Source of the DNA: WTFY01 sp965205685
Lineage (GTDB): Bacteria; Pseudomonadota; Gammaproteobacteria; UBA4575
Reading direction: 5' to 3'
NCBI GenBank assembly: GCA_965205685.1
Contig: OZ242174.1
Span: 992,001 to 1,056,000 of the forward strand
Length of the DNA: 64,000 bases
Below the pieces are notes generated by a model, which was given only the letters and a program-made list of their open reading frames with translations, did not search any database and was not told the DNA's origin. How positions within the stretch are numbered: position 1 is the stretch's first letter; every line of letters starts with the position of its first letter. The translations under genes and the position numbers were made by a program. This document shows, piece after piece, positions 41,006 to 52,173 of the stretch.

Positions 41006-44000
41006 GGAGTCGATGTGGAGGTCATATTCGGAAATCGAGACGCTTCCCAGCGCGTAGTGCCTTTCCCCCTGCCAGTCAAAATCGAACGACACTCCCATGC
41101 CCCGTGCACGCAAAACTCCGCCCAGGGTGGGTGCAGACACGTCAGCACGGCTTTGCCTGTGATGCAGGGAGGTGCGCATCACGAGGGTGTCGGAAAGGTC
41201 GTACTGGACGCCTGCCTCGATGGCAAGACGCTCTGCATCGTAGTGTGAACCGATGGTGGAGCGGTCAAACTCGTAATCACCCGTGGTGCCCTTGACGCGA
41301 ATCCACACGGGAACGTTCCGTTCGATGCGGGGGATGTGCCGGTGCTGCATGCGCATCATGAAGTCGGGCAATGCTTCGTAGAGAGCTGCACGCGGCGCAT
41401 ATTGCTCCACGATGACCGGTGGCACAGGTTCGGGGTCCATCGGCTCAGGATCAGGCGCTACGGGCGTTGCAGGAGTCTCTGGCTCAGGGTCTACGGGCCC
41501 TGGTATCTCGGGGATGACCGGAGGGGGCTGCTCCACTACAGGCGGTTGCTCTACCGGGGGCATCATGGTCTCCGGTTTCATCTCGTCGTCGGTGACAGGT
41601 GTTTCCAGTTCCATCTCCATTTCCATTCCCTCTTCCATCATTGGGAGCGGAGCCATGCAATTTGGCGGCGACCCGCTATGTCCCGTGGGACAGCGTGATT
41701 GGGTTTCCGTAAAATCATTTGCGCTGAAGTCCCGGCCCATGATCGTGGGGGTCGAGTGCGTGCTGAAGGTCCACGGGTCCGTAGTGCGATCCGTGACTAA
41801 AATCTCGTCAGACCTGAGTGTCACGTCCCATACACCATTCGCTGCGGTGTTGCCCGTAGCCCCGGTGTTTCTGTTGTGCATCTCTACTCCATTGATGAAT
41901 ATGTATGTAGGCCCGCCATCGTTGATGATCCATCCATCGTTCAGCACGTCCGCAACTGTCCTCAGGCCATCCAGGTTAAAGTCCACCCGCAGCCTGGGTG
42001 GGATGGCTGCAATCACGTTGTTGGGGTCGCTGTTGTCTGCCGGCACGGTACCGGTTGCAAGAACGGCAATGCCTGATTCCGAATCAATGCTGCTTTGCGG
42101 CCCGAAAATTACGCGACCTCCACCCGCCAGGTAGATGCCCTCGGCTGCACTTGCAATCGTTCCGGTCAACGTCACCGTGTGGCGCGGATAGCCATCCTCG
42201 TCCAGTGTGCCAATACGCTGCGGCACCCCATCCGCATTGACTGTGCCCACACGAATTCCCTGCGATCTCGTGCCACTTACATCGATCTTGCCGCCCGCGT
42301 TGATTTTGATGACCCTTGGATCTGCGGTCGTGCTTCTTTGGTAGGCCACGATACCGTGGGCGTCGGGCCCGGTCGTAGTAACCATGTGCTCCGGGTAAGT
42401 GTTGATCGTTACCTGTCCAGTGCCGTTATGATCACCATAAAGACCGTAGGAGAATGCACCTGCAGTGCTGACTGTGCCCTTGTGCGCATCCAGTTCGATG
42501 TCGCCCGTACCATCGTGGCGGGCCCGTACACCCGTTGCAAAGGTAAAGTCGGGCGATGCCGTGCTCTCAGTCGTGATGTCGACATCCGTGAGGTCAATGT
42601 CAATGTCATTCTCGCCTAAATGCCAGACATTCAGGGCATGACTGAACGTGCCCCCCTTGGTTGTGATCGAGCTCCTGCCCCTGAGATCGATAGCAATGCG
42701 GCCATCCGTATAGCTGGCTACGTTTATTGCCGCATCCTGGTATGACGTAACGGAACTGCCGCCATCCAGTACAACGTTGATGGCACCCGTGCCCAGTGGT
42801 TCATGAAACGAATGGTCTATAAATATGCCGTTGGCGAATATGCCATGCACGGTGATGGCCGATCCCCCAAGCACGTTGACGTCGACATCACCCGCTCCAT
42901 AATGGGGGACCGATATGCCATAGGCACTGTCGCCACGTGCGGTCAGGGTCGTGCCATCAAGCAGATCGATCTCAACGTTGCCCGTTCCACTATGCGACGT
43001 GTTCACAACGGTAGAACTTGGGCCATTCGTGCCTAGAGTGCTGCCTGAAATATCGACATCGATCTTGCCTGTTCCCGAGTGCTCACCATAAATGGCGTTG
43101 CTGTTGGCGCCATTGGTCATGATGCTGCTGCCATCCACGTCCAGGATAATGTCCCCGCTGCCGTTGGAGCGTTTCCCCTGTATGCCGATACCCAGCCCGG
43201 TCGTAACCGTGGTATCTCGCAAAAGAATGGAGACCTCTCCTTCTCCACTGGCCTTGTTGTCAGCATTGATTGCGTGGTTGAAGGTGTTTGCGGAGGTTGT
43301 GCTGATGGTTGAGTCCTGCAGGTAGATCCGGATATTGCCCGAGGTGCCGTGGTCTGCCCTGCGGGCACGAATGGCGTTGGATCCGTCGCCCGAGGTCGTG
43401 ATGGAGCCGCCCACCAGGTCAATATCGATATTTCCTTCGTCGGTCCCCTGGTGCCATGCATCCACCCCCATGGTGTCCGACGAACCGGGACCGCTTGTCG
43501 ATATCTTGGTGTGTCTTTGCAGGTTGATGTCGATGTCTCCGCCACCCAAATGTTGTGCGAAGATACCATCGGAGTTGACGGGGCCGGTCGTGGTGATGGT
43601 ATCCGTTTCTTCGAGTCCCATGACATCAATGGTGATATCCCCTGTGCCGGCAGTATTTTCGTGAAGAACAAAAATACCGGTCTTCACACTGCTGATGCTG
43701 CCTCCAGACAAGGCGACATACACCTCACCCGGGCTGGAAGTTACAACCCGTGTGCCACCACCGTTCAGGCTGCTGAGAATAGAGCCGACCGTCGTGATGT
43801 ACACGTTTCCGGAGGATCCTGTATGTGTCGCTTCAATAACGTTTGAGTCAGTCCCGGTGGTCGAGATACTGCCCGTGCTGGTAATGACGTAAATGTCTCC
43901 GGTGCCCTCGTGGCTTGCGGAAATGCCAGGTTCGTCCTCCCCGGATGTGCTGATCGTCTGCCCTGTAAGGTTAATCACGATGTTCGAGGACGAGCCAGTG

Positions 44001-44134
44001 CCCTCCGCACACACGATGCGATCATCGGCCCCTGGGGTGTCGCTGCACACGTCCGCGGATTGCGCGGTGGCGGCGTAGAGCATCAACAAAAGAGACAGAA
44101 AAAAATGCAGTAAAAAGCGTTTTTGCCCAAGCAA
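40565..44134 (-). CDS. Autotransporter 3, beta-helix passenger
   Basis: 1189 residues, intact. TTG start (LLGQKRFLLHFF), signal peptide ending TAQSA, cap CSDTPGADDRIVCAE, a very regular beta-helical passenger (repeated GTGDIxIDV and TTSGxGSNAI turns, residues 40-780), passenger end WIINDGGPTYIFINGVEMHN, a Pro/Glu/Met linker and a barrel starting PRAALYEALPDFMMRM. A longer reading frame upstream belongs to the neighbouring pseudogene, so the TTG is chosen. The barrel is a mosaic: its last 145 residues equal those of the barrel at 53177-54016 while the first half is distinct. It is 10 bases from the lipoprotein downstream. Confidence 0.87.
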   Translation of the reverse strand: MLGQKRFLLHFFLSLLLMLYAATAQSADVCSDTPGADDRIVCAEGTGSSSNIVINLTGQTISTSGEDEPGISASHEGTGDIYVITSTGSISTTGTDSNVIEATHTGSSGNVYITTVGSILSSLNGGGTRVVTSSPGEVYVALSGGSISSVKTGIFVLHENTAGTGDITIDVMGLEETDTITTTGPVNSDGIFAQHLGGGDIDINLQRHTKISTSGPGSSDTMGVDAWHQGTDEGNIDIDLVGGSITTSGDGSNAIRARRADHGTSGNIRIYLQDSTISTTSANTFNHAINADNKASGEGEVSILLRDTTVTTGLGIGIQGKRSNGSGDIILDVDGSSIMTNGANSNAIYGEHSGTGKIDVDISGSTLGTNGPSSTVVNTSHSGTGNVEIDLLDGTTLTARGDSAYGISVPHYGAGDVDVNVLGGSAITVHGIFANGIFIDHSFHEPLGTGAINVVLDGGSSVTSYQDAAINVASYTDGRIAIDLRGRSSITTKGGTFSHALNVWHLGENDIDIDLTDVDITTESTASPDFTFATGVRARHDGTGDIELDAHKGTVSTAGAFSYGLYGDHNGTGQVTINTYPEHMVTTTGPDAHGIVAYQRSTTADPRVIKINAGGKIDVSGTRSQGIRVGTVNADGVPQRIGTLDEDGYPRHTVTLTGTIASAAEGIYLAGGGRVIFGPQSSIDSESGIAVLATGTVPADNSDPNNVIAAIPPRLRVDFNLDGLRTVADVLNDGWIINDGGPTYIFINGVEMHNRNTGATGNTAANGVWDVTLRSDEILVTDRTTDPWTFSTHSTPTIMGRDFSANDFTETQSRCPTGHSGSPPNCMAPLPMMEEGMEMEMELETPVTDDEMKPETMMPPVEQPPVVEQPPPVIPEIPGPVDPEPETPATPVAPDPEPMDPEPVPPVIVEQYAPRAALYEALPDFMMRMQHRHIPRIERNVPVWIRVKGTTGDYEFDRSTIGSHYDAERLAIEAGVQYDLSDTLVMRTSLHHRQSRADVSAPTLGGVLRARGMGVSFDFDWQGERHYALGSVSISEYDLHIDSDTRGRLKSGADAEGYVMRLEAGSEEHWAPRAWLTRRAVSIDSFRDAVGARVSFSDERRWGAGFGIRPHFGTFHTSLDIEHSLQDVDTRTVVSGHTLNTRGSDTRLKLGLGRAFEIGPLVLNAEVSAKEELYTGSSEYAGSLSVQMH

Positions 44135-44151
44135 ATTTGTATTATTGAAAT

Positions 44152-45204
44152 TCAGTGTATTTGCACGCTGAGGCTTCCCGCATACTCCGAGGAGCTGGTG
44201 TTCAGTTCTTCTTTTGCCGACACCTCGGCATTGAGTACCAGCGGCCCAATCCTGAAGGCCCTGGCGACGCCAAGCCTGAAGTGCGTGTCGGATCCATCGG
44301 TGTTCAGCGTGTGGCCTGCCGTGGTGCAGGGCGGCACGCAGGGCAAGGACCCGGGTAAGGCGGCGCTGTACGCCGGCCTCGATGAGGGTGCGCTCGGCCT
44401 CGTAGCGTGAGCCGATGGTGGAGCGGGTGAACTTGTAGTCGCCCGTGGTGGCGGTGACGTTCAGCCACGTGCCTTCATGCGCCGGTCGGTGCTGTACCTG
44501 CTGCATGCGCACCATGAAGTCCGGCAGAGCCTCGTAGAGGGCTGCACGCGGTGCGATACGCTCTTCGATGGCGGGGGGCATGGGATCGGGGTCCATCGAC
44601 TCGTGATCGGGGGCACCGGTGGCGGCTGCACGACTACGGGTGGAGGCATTACCTCAGGCATCATAGTCTCTGGCTCCACCTCTCTGGCATCTCGTTCTCG
44701 ACTACCGGGCGGGAAGAAGCCTCACCAAAGTCCTGCCTACCGAAGTCCCTGTCCGTGACGGTGGAAAATGACCATTCGCTAAACGTCCAGGGATCATCGG
44801 TAACGTCAACGTTCCGACCCTGTCTGCTGATGATAATGTCCCAAAGACCATTCGCTGCCACATTGCCGGTTGCTCCCTCTGTGCCACTGTGCAATAAAAC
44901 GCCATTGACAAAAATATCCGTGTTGCCGCCATCATTGATGATGTACCCGTTGTCCGGAAACATGTCGGCGATGCGTCGTCCCTCAAGCGTGATGTCCACC
45001 AGCAGCTTTGGCACAATGGCTGCCCTGGATTCGTCGATGTCACTGGTAGAGGCAACGGCTTCCTCGCACGCAATCCATTGCGTCACTGTGGGGGAATTGC
45101 TGCACACCGCTTCTGCAAAGACAGGTTCTGTGAAGAGCGACATTTAAAGAAGCAAGCAAAAGAGGAAAGAAAGGCGCCGTCCCTGAATATTTATTGTGTT
45201 GCAT
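44152..45204 (-). pseudogene. Autotransporter with deleted passenger and broken barrel
   Basis: The signal peptide (PFFPLLLASL then MSLFTEPVFAEA) is split by a one-base indel at an AAA run. The cap (CSNSPTVTQWIACEE) is followed almost at once by the passenger end (LLVDITLEGRRIADM, YIINDGGNTDIFVNG), so the whole beta-helix is deleted. The linker changes frame, and inside the barrel LALRAALHH is joined to a segment near the end (GHTLNTDGSDTHFRLG) with another frame change. It lies in cassette 2 between the giant protein and autotransporter 3. Confidence 0.82.
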
Positions 45205-45235
45205 CAAAATTAGTGTTGTTTTTTTTACAAAACTA

Positions 45236-48200
45236 CTAGTACCGCACGGCCACCTGCAGCCTGACCTGGTGTTCCGGATCAGCCTGGTCGTGCTCGACAC
45301 GCTGGCCCCTCAGGTCTATCTCGAACCCGCCCAGCTTGCGGGAGATCATGTCCATGCGCACGCCAAGCTCGTAGTCTTGCTGGTGTGGAGCCTGGCCCAG
45401 CCCAAGTTCTGTCAGGAGCACGTAGCGACCGCCTTGCAAGCCCATGCCATAGCCCGCCTTCAGTTGCAGGTGCACGGCCTTCCCCTCTTGTGGCAGGCTT
45501 GTCATGTTGGCCTGCTCCAGCAGGGCGCTCATGCCTCCGAAAGCCGAAGCCCCCATGCTGTGCGAGAGCGTAAGGGAGGGTCCACGCTGCGATGAGGGCT
45601 TCGGATCCCAGGCCAGCGTACCACTGACCCCAAACTGTTCCAGGCCACCGTCCTCGTGCGTAATCAGGCCGCGGGCACGGACCTGGCCAGACAGTGTGCC
45701 TTCTGCATCCGCAAAGGCGAGGCTCGTGCCGATGTCCACCCCGTAGCCGCTTTCTGCATCGCCGTCGTCATGGCGAATGCCGACCTCGATGCCGGGGGTC
45801 CAGCCCTCAAGCCCCTGCCAAGAGCCCTCGATCCCCAGTCGAAGGCGTGAGACATCGGCCCGGGAGGAGGTTAGTTCAGCCACTGACTCGGAGCTTGATC
45901 GCACCGTCATGGCATCTGAGGTAATGGCCAACTGCAACCCGCCATCCTCGGGGGCCTCTCGTGCGATGCCGCGTGCACCGAGTGCACCCATCACAAGGTC
46001 CGTGTTGGCCCGCATGGTGTCTTCGCCCTCGGGCATGAACTTCATGTCGCCTCGCCCGTAGCCTGCAACCCCCCACAGCGAAAAGCGTTCGGTTACTTGG
46101 TAGCGCCCGTAGGGCCATGCACCGACCACCTTGCTCTCAACTCTTCCTGTACTCTCGCCACGGTAGTCGCCATCACCCTCGGAGCGCGAAAACAGCATGC
46201 CTTGCGTCCATGCACCCCAGTTCCAGTCCATGCCCAGCATGCCCGTAATCACGTCACCATCGATGTCGACGCCCAAGGTCTTGCCCTCGAACGTATCCCG
46301 TGCCACGTGACCGAACGCGCCCCATGACTTGTGCCTGAGGCTGAATGCACTGTTCTTCAGCGCCGAATCAATCTCGGGCAGGGCCGGAAGGCTGCCACCC
46401 TCCTCGAGGTCCACCACCCACTGCTGGACCTTCTCCTCGAGGTCCATGTTCTCACCCAGATTTATGCCCGCAACCTTCAGAAAAGGGACCTTGTCGTCCA
46501 CCAGACGGTTGGAAACAGCTTCCAGCACCTGTGTGCCCACAGTGCGCCCGAAGTGCACGTGCCACGCCTTGATGGAGCGATCCTTCATGGGCAGGAACTC
46601 ATCCGGCATCTCCCACTCACCGGGTTCAGACCATTCGCCAGCCACACCGTCGGTGTTCACCGCACGCACCCGCACCCGGTAGTCGTTAGCTAGGTCCGGC
46701 AGAGGGATAGTGGTAAGCCAGGTCAGACCTTCCTCGGCTACCGGTACAGCTACATCCAGCCAGTCCGGGCCTGAACCTCTCTGATACTGCAACTCGTAGC
46801 GCGCAATGTGTGGACAGCCGGGGCAATACTCGGTTGGCAGTGCCCGCCACGTGGCTACCAGCGCGGTTGAGCCATCCTCGGGAAGCTCCAGTTCCGGGGC
46901 AGGAGGAGCAGGCGGGGGTGGTGTGTAGACGGTCTTCTCTGCGCCCTCGTTGTCCATGCCTCGTTCACTGTTTGCTACCCCCGTCGCCACTTCAATCGTT
47001 ACGATTCCAGCCCCTGTGGGCATAACCATGACCGTGTAGACCGTACCCCCATCTTCCCCCATGAACTGCGAGATCTCCGCATTCTCAGCCACGATGTCCT
47101 GCTGGCTGAAGCCGAACACCGGGGCCGAGAAGGTGAACGTCACCGTGAACCGTCCTTCACGTTCTCCCGGCATCCTGTCGATCATGAGGGTCGGCATTTC
47201 CATTTCGTCCTCGGTTGGTACCTCGGGATCAACGGGCTGTTCGGGCTCCGTCACCGGTTCCTCTTCCTCTTCCTCTTCCTCCTCGACCAAAGGCGGAGGT
47301 GGTGGCAAGGCCTCAATGAAGCTGTCCGATGGCCACAGTTCGCTGTCCAGCATCTCATCAGTGCCACCATCATCCGTGAAACTCGCACGCACCTTCAGCT
47401 TGTGGTCGACATCCTCGGTCTGCAACGTGTACTCGTCTGTAGTGACATCCATGATCTCGGTCTCCGTGCCCTGGTCATCGACGCGGAACCACTGGTACGT
47501 GTAGGAGCCGGGCAACCCGTCCACGTCCGCGATGGAACTGGCATCCACCAGGACCATCTGCCCCTCCTGTGCCATCTCGCCCACGATCACCGGAGCGCCC
47601 GTGGGTGCATCGTTCACGGGGTTGACGTTGATGGTCATGGTGTAGACCCGACTCAAGTGCGTACTGTCAAACACGTTGAACTCGAAGGAGGCATAGTCGT
47701 CGCCATTCTCATCGGCCACCGGGGTGTACGTGAACTGGTCGGCATCCAGTTCTGCCGCAGTCACCAAGTCCGCCGGCTTTACGGAGAAGTCCTGAGTCTT
47801 AATTACCAGGGTGCCCTTGTCGGGCAGGGTGTTGACCCGCACGATAACGAAGGCGTCTCCATCCGCGTCGGTGTACCCAAAGTCGGCCCGGTCAAACGAA
47901 TAAATCCCGTCCTCGTCCACGTCGACCTCGCCGTTCGCAGCCTCCGGCCTGTTGTTTGCCGTGATGGCATCAACTTCAATATCGGTGAAGCTGTCGGCCT
48001 CGACGCCCCCCGTGTTCTGGATCGCGTTGGCGGCGGGCGCGGTATAGCTCAAGGACATCATGTCGTTCCCGGCCACGGACTGCGGCAGGGTCAGGGTCAC
48101 CACCTTGCCGCTGATTGCGACATTGGTAGGTTCCACCTGTACAAAGTTGATGTCTGCCAGAGAAGGCACTGGCCGGCGGCACGCTGGTTTCGTCAAGATC

Positions 48201-49238
48201 CTCGGTAAAAGTCAGCGTGACGGTGGTGTCGTCTACCGTGGGTGGAGTCTCAGGATCGAGCGACGGGGCGGGGATGCTAATGCGGATAGTGCGGGTGGCT
48301 TTCCCGGTCCAGTCAAAAACCGTACGACTCCAGTAATAGGGGCTTCTGTGTGTGTTGGTATTCTTCGTTGCTTCATCGTCCTCGGTCCCTCTAAAAAACT
48401 TCATGGTCGTGTCGCAGACGTGAAGCAAAACCGTGTTTTCATGTACAGACCTGAACTGGTCGTACGTAGAATTTCGCCGGTCTAGGTAGAACTGAAGCTG
48501 GCCATTTGCACGGGATTTTCCGCTGTATACCGCCAAGCTCGTGATGTCATACGTGTCCGTACGGATATTGCCGTTGTTTCCCGTGCTTGTGAGGGAAAAC
48601 GTCTTTTCGGAAAGGCTTCCCGTATGAAACTCCAGGGTGTCATCGTCTTGGTCTCCACTAACGAGCCAGCCAATGTAGTAGTTGCTTGAAGAAGAGTAAT
48701 ACCCGACGTTCACCGTTCCCTCGTAGATTACCTTCCTGCCTGTGAGGTCAGGTGAAGCACAGGTGGCTGCAGGTATGGTGGCAGGCTGAATGACAGAAAA
48801 ACTGTTGGGTATGGTCTGATTGTTGACCGGGAACGCCCATGCGGTGGGTGTTTCCAGTTCCTCGGCATTACCTTCAGGGTCGGTAAAGGTCATCTTCACC
48901 TTGATTTTCTTGCCCAGGTCAGCCGAGGTCAGGGTGTATGTCTTGCTGGTGGCTCCGGTAATAGTGACCTTGTTGGTTCCATCAGGATCTTCGCGGAACC
49001 ACTCGTAGGTGAAATCGGTGGTTCCCAGGATTACGCCATTCGTGTTGGTGTCCGTATCCACGTAGTCAGGGTCCCTGAAAGAACTCCTGTACACCCTGAC
49101 GGTGTCGCCGACCTGGAAACCACCTATGACCAGGGGAGTGCCTGTCGCATCTCCTGCAGCAGCGTGTACCTCGAAGGGAATCATGAGTGCCAGCAGCAAC
49201 AGGGAGAGTACTGCCCATTGAAATTGCGTTGAGTCCAA
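45236..49238 (-). pseudogene. Giant multidomain outer-membrane protein, one frameshift
   Basis: Paralogue of the protein at 17845 with the same order: TTG start, signal peptide ending VHA, SwmB-like repeat (TVTLTFTEDLDETSVPP), cadherin-like domain, Ig-like domains, FN3 and a barrel ending VRY. Compared with the intact copy, one extra base in a CTCT stretch near 48158-48164 (after PPASAFS) shifts the frame. The two halves, about 360 and 970 residues, are otherwise undamaged. Removing one base would restore a protein of about 1330 residues, so this may be a phase-off state, a young pseudogene or a sequencing indel. Confidence 0.85.
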
Positions 49239-49249
49239 GTTTCTGCTCG

Positions 49250-49327
49250 TCAGCCGTCCTTGATGGGAAAGACAGCGGTTGCAGCACGGCGAGGAATTGG
49301 ACGCGATCCACCGGATCCGGCTTGCAT
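49250..49327 (-). CDS. Leader ORF (25 codons), copy B
   Basis: ATG-CAA start and AAG-GAC-GGC-TGA end, 11 bases before the TTG of the giant protein; exactly the length of copy A at 17757. Its middle is in a different frame relative to copy A because one base is gained early and one lost later. Whether it is translated is unknown. Confidence 0.35.
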   Translation of the reverse strand: MQAGSGGSRPIPRRAATAVFPIKDG

Positions 49328-49356
49328 ACGCACCAATACAGGAAATGCCCGGATTT

Positions 49357-49380
49357 GTGTGTGTGTGGGGGGGGGGGGGG
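49357..49380 (-). repeat. Compound simple repeat (GT)5-G14, coding strand C14-(AC)5
   Basis: Five GT units followed by fourteen G on the plus strand, at the position of the C22 tract in copy A. It is a mononucleotide plus dinucleotide tract, both able to change length by slippage. Confidence 0.9.
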
Positions 49381-49802
49381 TGGACGCACTTCTCAGCTTT
49401 CCTTGTCTGTCTTGAAAGATTGCAAGAAGTGCAAACCCTACTTAAAATTTCATGAATTTTTCGTAAATTCTGTGACCTTTTTTGTTGGTATTCCGTTAAT
49501 GTTCAGCAACTCATCGGTACGTTCATCATGTGAATCGGGTTGCAATAAATTGCACCCTGTTCCCTTGGAGGGTAATTTGCATATGTGCCAGCACCTCAGC
49601 ACCGACATTGGACCTGCCTTCGGAACACGACATCACGGTCTTTGCGAATTGGTGGGCCTGATGCAGGCATGAACCCTTGCCAGCCGACTTGTCCTTGCGG
49701 GTGAATTTGGTGGGATTATCGGGCGAGTGGTTAATCGGTGTGCGCGGTCGGCTGTTGCTCGCAAGCTTTTTTATGCCGTGCTCATCGCCTCAGCCCCTGG
49801 CA

Positions 49803-51795
49803 CTACCGCATTCTCACATTCAGTGCGCCTGAGTACTCCGCAGGGCTGGTGCTCAGTTCCTCTTTCGCAGACACTTGGGCGTTGACCAGCAGGGGGCCGA
49901 TTTCAAACGCCCTGCCGACTCCCACCTTGAGGCGTGTGTCCGAGCCGCGGGTATTCAGCGTATGACCGGAGGCCAGAGTACGGGTATCAATATCGCTGAG
50001 GCTGTGTTCAAGGTCAAGGATGGCGGTAAAAGCGCGGGTCTGCGGGCGAATTCCAAGGCCCGCATCCCAGCGTCTCTCATCGCCGAAGGTGGCACGGACC
50101 CCGACGATATCGGTAAAGCTGTCAATGGAGATGTGCCGATGCGTGAGCCAGGCCCGGGGAGACCATGACTGTTCGCTGCCCGCCTCGGGGTGGAGGGTAT
50201 ATCCCGTGGCGTCGGCCCCGGACTTGAGGCGCCGCCGGGGGTCGGAAGAGATATCGATGTCGTAGTGGGTAAAGGATGCATTGCCCAGCCGAGTCCCAAC
50301 GCAAGTCCGGTGCCCCGGGCCCTTGGCGGTGGGACGCGAACTCTCTTCCTGCATGCGCATCATGAAGTCGGGCAGGGCCTCGCAGAGGGCCGCACGGGGA
50401 GCGTAGACTTCGACAAGCTCTGGTTCTGGCTCGGGCTCTGGTTCCATGCAATCGGGTGGCGTGCCCACTTGACCCTCTGGGCATGTGGGTGGTGGAGGCG
50501 GAGGAGGTCTCCTGCAGTTCGGGAACCCGGACTGTCCCGGAGGACACCTGGCTTCTTCCTCCGTGAAGTCCGCTATCGAGAAGTCACGACTGACAATGGT
50601 GTTCGCAGCCCGTGGCGTGACGGTCCACATGGTGGGATCCTCATTCGAGTAATCCGTCATGTCGACGCCCTCGGCCAGCATCACGACGTCCCAGATGCCG
50701 TTGACAGCAGTGTGCCCGGTCACCCCTGTCGCCCCGTCGTGGAGGACCGTGTTGTTGACCGCAATTGTGGTCTCGCCGCCGTCGTTAATGATCCAGCCGC
50801 CGTTGAGCACCTCTGCGATCTTTTTACTGCCCCTGAGGTTGAAGTCCACGCGCAGCTTGGGCGGCACGGCAGGGACAGCCATGATCGGGTTTTGCGGGTT
50901 GCTCAGGTCCTCCTCCACTGCGGGCACCGTACCCGTGGCCAGGATCGCGATGTCATTGCCCGCATCGATGCTGCTGCCCGGCTCGAGAATCACGCGCCCG
51001 CCGTTGGTCATGAAAATGCCCTCGGCTGCACTGGTAATGGTGCCGTTCAGGGTGACCGTCTGCCTGCGGTAGCCCTCGTCGTCCAAAGATGCAAACCGTA
51101 TTGGCACCCCCCGCCGATCGTGCCGGAGACGGTGATATTGATGGATCTAGGGCCGACAGCCCCGGAACGATGGTAGGCAACGATACCGTGTCCATTTTCC
51201 CCGGTCGTCGTGATCGTGGTGTCCTGTTTGGCCTCAATCTCGATGTCCTGGTCGTCCTCTGAGTCGTCATTGCGGTGCGGACTGAAGTGGTGCCATGCAG
51301 GGTGATGCGCATATTCCCAGTGGGGGTGAACAAGGTGCCGCCTTCAAAATAGCCATGTACGCCGTGGCTTGCGGTGACTTTCCTGGCGAGGGCGGTGCTT
51401 TCCGAGATGAGGGTTGAATCCCGCACATCAATTTCGATGTCGCCCTGGCTTTGATTGCGACCACGTACGGGAGACCTTTGCAGGCCCGCTGAAGTAATCG
51501 TGCTGCCCCGGATGTCGATGACGACGCTGCCGGTACTGCCCATGCCTCCAATACGTCGACCGGAAACACCATGGCTGCTCTTGGACGTGATCGTGCTGTC
51601 CCTCACGGTGATCGTAACATCTCTTGCCCCACTGTTTGAGTTCCTGGCCTCCATCCCGGTTGAGGCCTTGCTGGCGTTTGACACCTCGGGGGTCTAGGGG
51701 TCTGAGGGTCTGAGTCTTCAACGTAGTTTGCCGTAATCGTTGCATCTTTCACGGTAAGGGTGACGTTTCCGGATTCGCCCGTCCGGTTTAAGCGA
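49803..51795 (-). pseudogene. Autotransporter 4, 5'-truncated and internally deleted
   Basis: No signal peptide or cap: passenger-like coding sequence (SGNVTLTVKDATITANYVED) starts abruptly near 51795 beside a T7 run. Frames change near 51700 and 51110. Passenger repeats (VTITVRDSTITSKSSHGV), passenger end (WIINDGGETTIAVNN) and a Pro-rich linker are recognisable. The barrel lacks about 100 residues between MRMQEESSRPTAKGPG and NASFTHYDIDISS, then continues to its end LNVRMR. It cannot make a working autotransporter. Confidence 0.8.
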
Positions 51796-51880
51796 CTTTT
51801 TTTGATTTAGGCTATGCGGTTACTGCACAGGGATATCCCGTGCATTTGACAGGGCAGTGTTGATGCACAGACACGCTCAA

Positions 51881-52162
51881 TTAAAGCGCACGGATCACTA
51901 TCAGCCACAAAACTCCAAGCAGCACTGTGCCGAGTGTCAGCAGGCCTGCCAACACCGGCGAATACTTGCGTTGCTCTCGCACTTTCAGCAGTTGGATGTG
52001 CCCGCACGAATGTAGGGTACTGCATGTTTTGCATATCTCTTTGCGGGGTGGCTGGCTGTCAGAAAACTCCAGATTGACCCATTTATCGTTCGGGCCATCG
52101 GGACAGTTCACGCAGAAGTGCCAAGTGCCTTCCCACTGGCGGCGAAAGTACGCTTGCTTCAT
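51881..52162 (-). CDS. Small zinc-ribbon-like membrane protein
   Basis: 93 residues. A CxxC pair (CVNC near residue 17 and CKTC near residue 44) plus a further Cys/His (SCGH) suggest a metal site, and a C-terminal helix (about 70-92, VLAGLLTLGTVLLGVLWLIV) anchors it in a membrane with a short tail. AAAGGATC about 8 bases before ATG 52162 supports the start, and it follows the lipoprotein stop by 11 bases, so they are one transcript. No family is recognised. It occupies the end of cassette 3 as the 46-residue ORF does in cassette 2. Confidence 0.7.
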   Translation of the reverse strand: MKQAYFRRQWEGTWHFCVNCPDGPNDKWVNLEFSDSQPPRKEICKTCSTLHSCGHIQLLKVREQRKYSPVLAGLLTLGTVLLGVLWLIVIRAL

Positions 52163-52173
52163 GTTATGATCCT

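Larger units (their letters stand above)
49239..49620 (-). promoter_or_regulatory. Surface-locus leader element, copy B
   Basis: Inverted, diverged copy of the leader at 17540-17844. It shares the TTCATGAAATTTTAAGTAG segment (near 49444), a GACAAGGAAAGCT segment (near 49400) and a C tract on the coding strand. The ATG/GTG found before the tract in copies A and C is GAG here. The remaining bases up to 49802 show no gene. Confidence 0.6.

Noticed and set aside
44135..44596. Extension of autotransporter 3 into a 1343-codon frame
   Set aside because: The extra 5' part is the barrel remnant of the neighbouring pseudogene read through a deletion; the signal peptide after TTG 44134 marks the real start.
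24772..51795. All frameshifts as assembly errors
   Set aside because: Several broken copies also have large deletions, missing starts or joined parts of different genes, and the transfer, exporter and kinase genes in the same window are free of frameshifts. Single-base cases at homopolymers remain uncertain.
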